A DNA stretch of 11,747 nt, taken from assembly GCA_031269415.1 (NCBI GenBank), contig JAISZF010000055.1:1-11747 (forward strand), in the 5' to 3' direction. A program made the position numbers and the translations under genes. The DNA is from Clostridiales bacterium. GTDB lineage: Bacteria; Bacillota; Clostridia; Lachnospirales; WQUN01. Shown piece after piece: positions 1 to 5,979 of this stretch. The notes below the pieces were generated by a model. The model was not told the DNA's origin and made no database searches. It saw only the letters and a program-made list of their open reading frames with translations. Each line of letters opens with the position of its first letter. Positions within the stretch are counted from its first letter, which is position 1.

Positions 1-122
1 TGGTAAGGCCCGCCCTCGGATGTACGCGTGGTATTGATGTTGGCGATATTCTGCGAAATAACATCCATCCGCAGGCGCTGGGCAGTAAGACCGGTCGCGC
101 TGATATTCAAGGCGTTAAACAT
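1..122 (-). CDS. flgC: Flagellar basal-body rod protein FlgC, N-terminal part (cut by window edge)
   Basis: FlgC forms part of the proximal rod that crosses the periplasm/cell wall in the flagellar basal body. About 40 codons are visible from the ATG at 122 to the left edge. The translation starts MFNALNISATGLTAQRLRMD and continues with VISQNIANINTTRTSEGGPY, which matches the conserved FlgC start (the ASGLTAQR-like helix, then the NIAN and TTRT..GGPY signature of rod and hook proteins). The gene begins two bases after the flgB stop codon, so the two are translationally linked in one operon. The rest of the gene lies outside the window. The identification is secure because this N-terminus is highly diagnostic. 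Confidence 0.95.
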   Translation of the reverse strand, partial: MFNALNISATGLTAQRLRMDVISQNIANINTTRTSEGGPY

Positions 123-124
123 AG

Positions 125-502
125 CTATCTCCCCGTAACCACAAGATTAAACCGCTTGCCGTTGTTTGTCAGCATACTGGTCAGCGCGTCATATCTGGCC
201 GCGTTTTGATACAGCGCCGACATCTCCGTTTCCATATCCACGTTGTTTTCGTCCAAGCGGTAATTGAAGTTTTCATGCGTTATGACCGCGCGCATGTCGA
301 CGCCGCCGAAGTCCGGCGCGCCCGTTTGCTTGAAGTTATCCAGGGCTTCCCTTAAGGAATCCTCAAATTCAACCCGTGATTTCTTAAAGCCCGGCGTATC
401 CGCGTTGGCTATATTATTGGATATGACCTCGTTGCGGAATACAGCCGCCTGCATCGCGGAACCGATAATAGCGTTTTGAAAGTACATGCTGTCAAATAGC
501 AT
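125..502 (-). CDS. flgB: Flagellar basal-body rod protein FlgB
   Basis: FlgB is a proximal rod subunit exported by the flagellar type III apparatus. The 125-residue protein has the usual family length. Residues 26-45 carry the rod-protein signature NEVISNNIANADTPGFKKSR. The C-terminal helix region (MSALYQNAARYDALTSMLTN) is the usual coiled segment that packs in the rod. There is no cleaved signal peptide, as expected for type III export. The ATG at 502 is preceded by AGAAAGGAG (Shine-Dalgarno core at 511-516) at good spacing. As the first gene of a flgB-flgC operon it marks the start of a flagellar cluster that continues to the left. The last residues (NGKRFNLVVTGR) differ from the more common ...AIxG ending but fall within family variation. 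Confidence 0.95.
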   Translation of the reverse strand: MLFDSMYFQNAIIGSAMQAAVFRNEVISNNIANADTPGFKKSRVEFEDSLREALDNFKQTGAPDFGGVDMRAVITHENFNYRLDENNVDMETEMSALYQNAARYDALTSMLTNNGKRFNLVVTGR

Positions 503-524
503 TCCGTCGTCTCCTTTCTAATCG

Positions 525-554
525 GTTATAATTATTTTTCACCAAAGTTGTCAT
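525..554 (-). promoter_or_regulatory. Candidate sigma-A-like promoter for flgB
   Basis: Reading the minus strand, ATGACA (549-554) and TATAAC (525-530) are separated by 18 bases, directly upstream of the flgB Shine-Dalgarno. The predicted transcript would begin only about 15 bases before the start codon. The boxes are moderate matches. A flagellar sigma-28 arrangement was sought: ACCGATTA resembles its -10, but no TAAA lies at the required distance. Confidence 0.4.
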
Positions 555-560
555 TTTATG

Positions 561-596
561 AAAAAAAATGAGTCTGCTGGCAAAAGCCAGCAGACT
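561..596 (-). terminator. Rho-independent terminator (leftward), upstream of flgB
   Basis: The arms AGTCTGCTGGC (571-581) and GCCAGCAGACT (586-596) are perfectly complementary over 11 bp around a 4-base loop. On the minus strand the hairpin is followed by CA and eight T residues, a textbook intrinsic terminator. On the plus strand there is no T tract, so it is directional. It would end transcripts that come from the AraC remnant side before they reach flgB, insulating the flagellar operon. Confidence 0.9.
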
Positions 597-704
597 TAAA
601 AATCTTGGTAATATTGGTTGTTTTTTGCTTAGATAAGCCATTTGGCGGATTGGCGGATCGGAACGGGGCTTGGGTTTAGTTTATATTTCCAGAAAACCAG
701 AGCG

Positions 705-718
705 TGTTTGATCAAACA
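705..718. repeat. 14-bp perfect palindrome TGTTTGATCAAACA
   Basis: TGTTTGATCAAACA is its own reverse complement over 14 bases. It lies in the 140-base gap between the AraC remnant stop and the terminator. It has no loop and no T tract, so it fits a dimeric protein-binding site better than a terminator. No cognate regulator is visible, and chance cannot be excluded. Confidence 0.35.
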
Positions 719-738
719 ATAAGACTGCTCGACTCAGT

Positions 739-951
739 TTACTTGTTTTCAGCCCGACTCTGGAACTGGCCCGGGGTCTCATCGTAATAGCCCTTAAAAA
801 CATAATTGAAATGCTTCAAACTGCAATATCCAACTGTTTCCGCTACCCAGCCAATTTTGCAATCAAGATTTTCCCGGAGTAAATAGGCGGCATACTCCAT
901 ACGGAAAAAAGGTAACTTGAATGAATATTGTATATATACGCCCCCATTTGC
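739..951 (-). pseudogene. Remnant of an AraC-family transcriptional regulator (C-terminal HTH domain)
   Basis: The frame ending at the TAA at 739-741 encodes a clear C-terminal AraC/XylS helix-turn-helix half. It has the segments RMEYAAYLLREN, then IGWVAETVGYCSLKHFNYVF, then KGYYDETPGQFQ, matching the family pattern R-x-x-x-A-x-x-L-L ... IA-x-x-VGY-x-x-x-x-F-x-x-x-F-K ... TP-x-x-(F/Y)-(R/Q). Going upstream, the frame is closed by a TAA at 952-954, about 18 codons before the RMEYA segment. The neighbouring frame reads VKQMGAYIYNI, which resembles the start of the preceding AraC helix (F-K-x-x-x-G-x-x-(I/V)-Y). A frameshift around 915-925 is therefore plausible but not proved. The N-terminal sensor domain and first HTH are absent; the YbaN-like gene starts on the other strand at that point. 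Only about 70 residues of a usual ~280-320 remain. Confidence 0.75.
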
Positions 952-976
952 TTAACGCGCTGAGTTGAGGTAAAAT
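948..976 (+). promoter_or_regulatory. Candidate sigma-A promoter for the YbaN-like gene
   Basis: TTGCTT (948-953) and TAAAAT (971-976) are separated by exactly 17 bases and lie 30 bases before the start codon. The -10 box matches five of six consensus positions; the -35 box matches only its TTG half. Confidence 0.5.
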
Positions 977-1006
977 AAAGAAAACAAAAAGCCATAAGGA
1001 GCCGCT

Positions 1007-1480
1007 ATGAAAAAGCATATCATTATTACTTCCGGTATACAAGGTGAAGATAAAAGCTCTGAAAATACTCTCAACGAGAATTCAAAACCCAACACCCTGC
1101 GTAGTACGCTGAAACGCGTATTTCTGATTACCGCCGGACTATTATCGCTTTCAGCGGGCGCTGTCGGTATCGCGCTTCCCATTCTCCCTACCACGCCGTT
1201 TGTAATACTGGCGGCGGCGTGCTTTGGAATGTCCAGCCCCAGGCTGTATCATTGGCTGGCGAATACCAAATATTTCGGCGAATATATACGCCATTACCGT
1301 GAAAAAAGCGTTATTTCCGCGCAGGCCCGTCGAACGGGTATAGCCGCGCTGTGGCTGATGCTCTCCATTTCAGCAATTGTCTTCCGCAGACCGCTTGTGT
1401 GGCTTATCTTAGGTCTGGTGGGCGTATCCGTGACAGCGCATATCTTACTTATTGGAAGGGGTGGGAATAAGGGGCGGTAA
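1007..1480 (+). CDS. YbaN/DUF454 family small inner-membrane protein
   Basis: This 157-residue protein belongs by motif to the DUF454 (YbaN) family, whose molecular function is not established. The core at residues 51-80 contains the family hallmark G-x-x-GI-x-LP-x-LPTTPF followed by an alanine-rich stretch and CFGMSSPRLYHWL. After it comes a segment like the usual 'fG.yI+.yre...I' (FGEYIRHYREKSVI, 90-103). Hydrophobic stretches around 35-57, 62-74 and 112-149 suggest two to four membrane spans. The first ~30 residues are polar (EDKSSENTLNENSK) and poorly conserved, a longer N-terminal tail than usual. The ATG at 1007 follows AAGGAG (996-1001) at five bases and is well supported. The gene stands alone on the plus strand behind its own promoter. 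No terminator is visible downstream, so read-through into the following genes is possible. Confidence 0.85.
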   Translation: MKKHIIITSGIQGEDKSSENTLNENSKPNTLRSTLKRVFLITAGLLSLSAGAVGIALPILPTTPFVILAAACFGMSSPRLYHWLANTKYFGEYIRHYREKSVISAQARRTGIAALWLMLSISAIVFRRPLVWLILGLVGVSVTAHILLIGRGGNKGR

Positions 1481-1482
1481 GG

Positions 1483-1511
1483 TTGATATTTTAAGTTTCC
1501 AGCGCTATAAT
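1483..1511 (+). promoter_or_regulatory. Near-consensus sigma-A promoter TTGATA-N17-TATAAT
   Basis: TTGATA (1483-1488) matches five of six -35 positions, TATAAT (1506-1511) is a perfect -10, and the spacer is exactly 17. Transcription would start near 1518, 40 bases before the 43-codon Rpn-tail ORF and about 270 bases before the DUF368 gene. It begins only three bases after the YbaN-like stop codon. Confidence 0.7.
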
Positions 1512-1557
1512 AAATCCGAAAAAAATCTATAAAGTCCGGCGGGGGAACAACATTGAT

Positions 1558-1689
1558 ATGGTAAAAACAGAAGTGTTCAAATACAGGAAATTTGAGGACG
1601 CAAAAGCTATGCTCCGTGAAAAGCTGCCAGTTGATTTAATTATCCGTGTTACCAACCTCACCAGAGAACAGATAGAAACCATCGCATAA
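1558..1689 (+). pseudogene. 43-codon fragment resembling the C-terminal tail of Rpn/PD-(D/E)XK transposase-like proteins
   Basis: The frame encodes MVKTEVFKYRKFEDAKAM followed by LREKLPVDLIIRVTNLTRE and QIETIA, then TAA. The segment AKAMLREKLPVDLIIRVTNLTREQIE closely resembles the short helical tail (A-x-x-ML-x-x-x-x-x-x-x-LI-x-x-x-T-x-L-(T/S)-x-x-x-I) at the end of Rpn-family recombination-promoting nuclease/putative transposase proteins, which are normally about 250-300 residues. The nuclease domain is absent. The frame is open upstream to 1495 but the extra residues look like nothing recognisable. Initiation signals are weak: GGGGGA lies about 11 bases before the ATG. It is most likely the degraded end of a lost nuclease gene. 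A translated microprotein cannot be excluded, because a strong promoter lies just upstream. Confidence 0.55.
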
Positions 1690-1732
1690 TCGCGGTGCGG
1701 TAAATCGCGTTCGCTCCCCCATCAATTTAATA

Positions 1733-1760
1733 CTGAAACATATTATATCAGACATATATT
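1733..1760 (+). promoter_or_regulatory. Weak candidate promoter for the DUF368 gene
   Basis: CTGAAA (1733-1738) and TATATT (1755-1760) are separated by 16 bases, 30 bases before the DUF368 start codon, within an AT-rich stretch. The match is modest. The stronger promoter at 1483-1511 could also serve this gene, as no terminator is visible between them. Confidence 0.3.
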
Positions 1761-1789
1761 ATGAAAACAGCTATTAATGGAGGAGCGTT

Positions 1790-2647
1790 ATGTTAAAAAA
1801 ATTTTTCTACCGCGTTTTCTGCGGCTTCTTCCTGGGGCTAAGCGTATTCGCGCCCGGATTCAGCGGCAGCATCGTGGCGATTATTATGGGCGTTTATCAG
1901 GACCTGCTGCGGGTTGTTTCCAACCCCTTCAAACGTTTGAGGGAGAACATCATATTCTGTCTGCCGCTGGCGATAGGCGCCGCCGTCAGCGCGGTTTTGT
2001 TTGTGATCGTCTTCAAGTTCCTGTTCAACACTTATGAAAAGGCCGTATACCTTCTGTTCATTGGGCTAATAACCGGAAATCTGCCGGTTATATATGATGA
2101 GGCGGTAAAGGGCGGCTTTCATAAACGGTATCTGGCCGCTGGCGTAGCCGCCTTTGCCGTTTCGCTGACCCTCGGGCTTCTGGCCGCGGGAACCGTGCAA
2201 GTTTCAGGCGCGGAAAGCGTTACGTCCGGTTTGCCCGCTCTGGCGATCAGCGGGTTCGCGGCGGGCGTGTCAGCGTTAGCGCCGGGCATGAGCGTCTCAA
2301 TGGTTTTAATTATCATGGGGGTTTACAGCCAGCTTATATTTATCGCGGAATCCCTGCTGCGTATGAATTTTGTTTATCTTTTTCCGTTCGGACTCTTCTG
2401 CGTCTGCGCCGCCGCCGGCCTGATACTCGCGTCCAGGGGTATCAAAGCGGTATTTGAAAACTTCCCCGGTCTTGCCAACTCGGTTGTCTTCGGGTTAATG
2501 TCCGGCTCACTGATTGGCATTCTGGCGCGGAGTATCCGGCTTTACGACCCCAACTACAACTGGATGGCGGGCGGGTTGGCGCTGATCGGCGGGCTTTGCG
2601 TTTCAATGCTGTTCGTGGCGTTGGGGAGGGTAATTTACAAGTCGTGA
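1790..2647 (+). CDS. DUF368 polyprenyl-phosphate translocase (PopT-like)
   Basis: The DUF368 family includes PopT, which returns undecaprenyl phosphate, the lipid carrier for peptidoglycan and other envelope polymers, across the cytoplasmic membrane. The 285-residue protein is of normal length and very hydrophobic, with roughly eight to ten membrane segments. It carries two related half-motifs, APGFSGSIVAIIMGVYQDLL at 21-40 and APGMSVSMVLIIMGVYSQLI at 164-183. These are the internal PG-x-SG-x...-x-G-x-Y repeats typical of the family. The second copy has Val in place of the usual Gly (SVS rather than SGS). The ATG at 1790 follows GGAGGA (1779-1784) at five bases. The 3' end overlaps the convergent PRPP synthetase gene by 45 bases. 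The family is secure; transport of C55-P by this protein is inferred from the family. Its position facing an operon with a transpeptidase fits a cell-wall role. Confidence 0.85.
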   Translation: MLKKFFYRVFCGFFLGLSVFAPGFSGSIVAIIMGVYQDLLRVVSNPFKRLRENIIFCLPLAIGAAVSAVLFVIVFKFLFNTYEKAVYLLFIGLITGNLPVIYDEAVKGGFHKRYLAAGVAAFAVSLTLGLLAAGTVQVSGAESVTSGLPALAISGFAAGVSALAPGMSVSMVLIIMGVYSQLIFIAESLLRMNFVYLFPFGLFCVCAAAGLILASRGIKAVFENFPGLANSVVFGLMSGSLIGILARSIRLYDPNYNWMAGGLALIGGLCVSMLFVALGRVIYKS

Positions 2648-3760
2648 AGCAAGCAGTTTCTTTATCTTGTCGGCGGGATTCAATACATTGCTGATAGATA
2701 TGCCCTTATGGATACAGTCAATTATATACGAGGCGTATTTAGATAAATCCACATTACTGATATACGGCCGTTCTTCCTTCTCTACCATATGGTATGTGAG
2801 GTTTGAAATGAAGATCCTGTCGAACGCCCCTTTGAAATAGGCTTTATCAAAATCCGTGTATCCCTTAATAAACATACCGAATGTTATAAATACAAAAATC
2901 CGTTTCACGCCCAACTCCTTCAGCTTATAGAACGAGTCGATCAGCGTGCCTCCGGTAGCCAGTATGTCATCGACAATAATAACATCCCTGCCTTCGAGGC
3001 TGTTGCCTATATATCTGTGCTGTTCGATTTTGTTGTTTCCGCCGACCACATTGCGGGTATCCCTCTGTTTATAAAACATGCCTATTTCCAGGTTGAGCGG
3101 CTCCGAGAGCCTGAGACACCGCCTCACACCGCCGGCGTCGGGTGATATTATCACAATGGAGTCCGAATGGAGATCAATATCACTGACAGTGGAAACAAGG
3201 GCTTTCAGCATCTGGTAATTGGGAAACAGGTTATCAAAGCTGATCAGCGGGACAGCGTTCTGCACCCTGGGATCGTGCGCGTCGAACGTGATAATGTTTT
3301 TCACACCGCAGCGTTCCATCTGCTGCAGAGCCATGGCGCAGTCCAGCGATTCCCGCATGTGCCGGTCGTCCTGCCTCGAACCGTACAGCATGGTCATAAG
3401 CACGCTGACATTGGACGTTTTTCCGTTAATGGCCGAAATAACCCTTATGATATTCTGATAGTGATCATCCGGGCTCATGTGATTTGTGAAGCCGCGGATA
3501 TTGTAAGTTACGGAATAATTGTACGGATCGCAGATGATGAAGATATCCCGTGACCTCGCGGAATCCTCCAAAACAACCTTCCCGTCGCCGGTGGCGAAAC
3601 GAGGCAGCGATATTGGCAGTATAAAACTCTCATCACTGTCGCGCCATCTTCGAAGATACTTATCGATCTTCGCGGTGAACGCTTCCGAGCCGGGCATCGC
3701 GATCAGAGCTAACATATTCGCGTGATTTAGAGCGGACGGCTGATCCGCCGATTCATTCAT
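2603..3760 (-). CDS. prs: Ribose-phosphate pyrophosphokinase (PRPP synthetase), ~385-residue Clostridia type
   Basis: PRPP synthetase makes 5-phosphoribosyl-1-diphosphate from ribose-5-phosphate and ATP for nucleotide, NAD, His and Trp synthesis in the cytoplasm. In the 385-residue product the ATP-binding RQD segment is at 127-134 (GSRQDDRH). The metal/ATP histidine region is FDAHDPRVQNAVP (H162). SPDAGGVRR spans 206-214, KQRD is at 231-234, and the PRPP-binding loop IVDDILATGGTL is at 262-273. It is longer than the classical ~315-residue enzyme and resembles the diverged clade of Clostridia and Bacteroidetes, with the extra N-terminal segment and a C-terminal 'I.LL.P..KI..LL' tail (ISNVLNPADKIKKLL). 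The ATG at 3760 follows GAGGAGG at seven bases. It is the last gene of the leftward block, about 48 bases after the PBP gene with no terminator between, so it is probably co-transcribed. The loop ATGGT is closer to phosphoribosyltransferases than to the classical DTAGT. Confidence 0.88.
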   Translation of the reverse strand: MNESADQPSALNHANMLALIAMPGSEAFTAKIDKYLRRWRDSDESFILPISLPRFATGDGKVVLEDSARSRDIFIICDPYNYSVTYNIRGFTNHMSPDDHYQNIIRVISAINGKTSNVSVLMTMLYGSRQDDRHMRESLDCAMALQQMERCGVKNIITFDAHDPRVQNAVPLISFDNLFPNYQMLKALVSTVSDIDLHSDSIVIISPDAGGVRRCLRLSEPLNLEIGMFYKQRDTRNVVGGNNKIEQHRYIGNSLEGRDVIIVDDILATGGTLIDSFYKLKELGVKRIFVFITFGMFIKGYTDFDKAYFKGAFDRIFISNLTYHMVEKEERPYISNVDLSKYASYIIDCIHKGISISNVLNPADKIKKLLASRLVNYPPQRHEQH

Positions 3761-3808
3761 AGTTTATCCTCCTCACGAACAGATTTAGCGGCGGTCGCTT
3801 AATAATTG

Positions 3809-5965
3809 TCATTCAAAGAGCGTCCTCACTCTTTCCGTCAAATAGTGGCTGCCGCCGCGATTCTTCACATCCTCAACCATCGCGGCGGCAAGGAGCGGAT
3901 GTTCCGCGTTTTCATCCGCCGTAAACATGACAAACCACCCCAGTTCGGTGCCCGTATCGTCATCTTTGGACTGTTTGAGTTCCGCCGTGCCGGTTTTCCC
4001 CGCCAGGATCACGCCGGGAATACGCGCGGATTTCCCCGTGCCGCGTTCGATAACCTGAATCAGACCGTTTTTGATTATTGAGGCTGTATCCGTTGAGAAA
4101 GCGTTCCGCTTCCATATTTCCGGTCCGGCGTCTAACAGTTGCGGGCGGAGGATATCGCCGTCATTGACAAACGACGCGTAGATTGCCGCCATATGAACGG
4201 GGTTTATAAGAATCTCCCCCTGCCCGAAGCCACTGTCGGCCAGTTGGATCTCTGAAGTAAAGCTCTCCGTGCCGGAAATAATGGAAGAATATAAACCATA
4301 CTCAAACGGTATCTTCTCTTCAAACCCGATTCCTTTCAATTCGGACGCGAATGTATCGGCGCCGATCTCAAGAGCCGCTTTGGCGAAAAAGATGTTATCC
4401 GAATATACCAGCGCGTTTTCTATGTTGGCTGGGCCCGTGTATTCCGTCAGCGTCGTGACCGAATAACCGCCCCAACTCCCGTCCTTACGCCAGCTTAACC
4501 CGCTGGCCCCGAAATCGTCGCCGGGGGAAATTATGCCGGTATTCAGCCCTATCGCGGCGGTAATGGCTTTCATGGTGGAACCAGGGCACAGCGCCGCCCT
4601 GAAACGGTTATACAGCGGTATGTTCGTGTCTTCATTCAGCGCGTTCCATTTACTCTCCGACATGCCCAGCACAAAATCATTGGGGTTATAACCCGGCGCG
4701 CTTACGAGCGCCAGAACGCCGCCTGTCTTGGGGTTCATGACGACGGCGCAGCTCTTATCCTCCGCGAATAGATCGTACAGTTTGCTTTGTACCCCCGCGT
4801 CGATTGTAAGACGCAGATCGCCGCCGTCGATCCGGTCAGATCTGGCTAATGTCTCCACCAACTCGCCGTTGATATTCACTATGTTTATTTCATATCCGTC
4901 CGACGCCCTGAGCTGATCCTCGTAAATACGCTCCAGCCCCGCTTTTCCAAGCATACTGTTCGCGTTATATCCCTTATCCTCAAGTATTTCCAAATCTTCC
5001 GCCGTAACATTCTGGATATACCCGACAAGATGCGAAGCCTCTTCGGCCAGGGGATAATAGCGCGCGGTCACATCCGTAATCATTACGCCGGGAATTCGCA
5101 GCAGCGATTCCTCCAATTCCGCCTGGCCTTTTGAGACGGTTCTCAGAGGAACAAAGACGTCGTTTCTTACCCAAGACGCTCCCAGTTTTTTATGGACGCT
5201 TTCCGCGCTCATGTCCAGCAGTTCCGCAATCGCGGCTATGTCCGCCTCGACCTTCGCGGATAGCGCCGAGCCGGTCAAAACCGTGGACTCTGATACGCCC
5301 ATTTTCCCGGGCACCAGCCCGATTGAGGACGCTGCCCCGTCCCCCGCCAGCACCGCGCCGCTTCGGTCAAGAATACGCCCGCGGGACGCGCTCAAAGTCT
5401 TTACGCGCACCTTGTCGTCCCATTTGAGATTCGGGAAAAACGCCCGGGGCGACCATTCCATCAGATATTCCCCGGTTCCCGGCTCTTTGATAAAAACCAG
5501 GCTGTTCTGATAGCTGATTTCGCCGGCAAGCGTATCCATGCGCACCGCGTATGAAACAACGGTTTTATCGCCTGATTCCTCGACATTGTTAACGCTTAAA
5601 TCAATATTTGCCGCGTCAATGCCTTCGTAAATGCTCTCATGCCTCGTGACGAACTCATCACGGGGGATAAGCCTTTGGCTCTGCGCTGTCAGGAGATTGT
5701 ATGTCTCCTTATATTCTTTTTTGATTATGCCTGAAAAATACAGTCGCGTCAATTCTTCCGGGGTCCGCGCAATCTCTTCCGCCGGTATTACGGAAGCCTG
5801 TGGGGTTTGTTTGGCGATAAAAGCAAGCGGGTTTTGTTTTGTGATAAAGGTATACGCTATAACGCACGCGGAAAGTGTAAGCACAACCGCGCTGACGGTA
5901 ACGATAATTCTCAAGGGACGCGTTCTTTGCCTGTAGCGGCTTATCACACGATATCTTCTGGCCAT
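3809..5965 (-). CDS. Class B penicillin-binding protein with MecA_N domain (PBP2a/PBP3-like transpeptidase)
   Basis: A membrane-anchored D,D-transpeptidase that cross-links peptidoglycan outside the membrane. The 718-residue protein has a basic N-terminus (MARRYRVISRYRQRTRP), then one membrane anchor at about 18-40. An NTF2-like MecA_N domain spans about 65-175 (EELTRLYFSGIIKKEYKETY). The dimerisation domain begins at RGRILDRSGAVLAGD (196-210). The transpeptidase domain runs from about 400 to the end. All catalytic motifs are present: STMK with nucleophile S463 and K466, SDN at 522-524, and KTG at 657-659. No glycosyltransferase domain is present. I chose the ATG at 5965, with AAAGGG upstream, because it precedes the anchor. 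The frame stays open for another ~155 codons upstream, but that stretch lies within the permease gene and has no PBP features. It starts 14 bases after the permease stop, so it is operonic with the ABC genes. MecA_N proteins include low-affinity, beta-lactam-tolerant enzymes; resistance here is not shown. Confidence 0.93.
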   Translation of the reverse strand: MARRYRVISRYRQRTRPLRIIVTVSAVVLTLSACVIAYTFITKQNPLAFIAKQTPQASVIPAEEIARTPEELTRLYFSGIIKKEYKETYNLLTAQSQRLIPRDEFVTRHESIYEGIDAANIDLSVNNVEESGDKTVVSYAVRMDTLAGEISYQNSLVFIKEPGTGEYLMEWSPRAFFPNLKWDDKVRVKTLSASRGRILDRSGAVLAGDGAASSIGLVPGKMGVSESTVLTGSALSAKVEADIAAIAELLDMSAESVHKKLGASWVRNDVFVPLRTVSKGQAELEESLLRIPGVMITDVTARYYPLAEEASHLVGYIQNVTAEDLEILEDKGYNANSMLGKAGLERIYEDQLRASDGYEINIVNINGELVETLARSDRIDGGDLRLTIDAGVQSKLYDLFAEDKSCAVVMNPKTGGVLALVSAPGYNPNDFVLGMSESKWNALNEDTNIPLYNRFRAALCPGSTMKAITAAIGLNTGIISPGDDFGASGLSWRKDGSWGGYSVTTLTEYTGPANIENALVYSDNIFFAKAALEIGADTFASELKGIGFEEKIPFEYGLYSSIISGTESFTSEIQLADSGFGQGEILINPVHMAAIYASFVNDGDILRPQLLDAGPEIWKRNAFSTDTASIIKNGLIQVIERGTGKSARIPGVILAGKTGTAELKQSKDDDTGTELGWFVMFTADENAEHPLLAAAMVEDVKNRGGSHYLTERVRTLFE

Positions 5966-5979
5966 ATTATACACCCTTT

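Noticed and set aside
503..600. Sigma-28 flagellar promoter for flgB
   Set aside because: ACCGATTA resembles the sigma-28 -10, but no TAAA-like -35 occurs at about 15 bases upstream.
642..657. Two tandem copies of TTGGCGGA
   Set aside because: Only two 8-base copies, no further units or association with a gene; probably chance or a small duplication.
1777..2037. Alternative 86-codon frame overlapping the start of the DUF368 gene
   Set aside because: It lies inside a clear membrane-protein gene in another frame, with Arg/Gln-rich non-homologous residues and no ribosome site of its own.
3167..3553. Antisense ORFs of 60-170 codons over prs, PBP, permease, ATPase, secDF and the maturase
   Set aside because: They are mirror frames of well-supported genes, lack ribosome sites and recognisable motifs, and have the compositional bias expected of shadows in GC-rich codons.
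3761..3808. GC-rich GCGACCGCCGC stretch between the PBP and prs genes as a terminator
   Set aside because: It does not form a self-complementary hairpin and has no T tract, so co-transcription of prs with the PBP gene is more likely.
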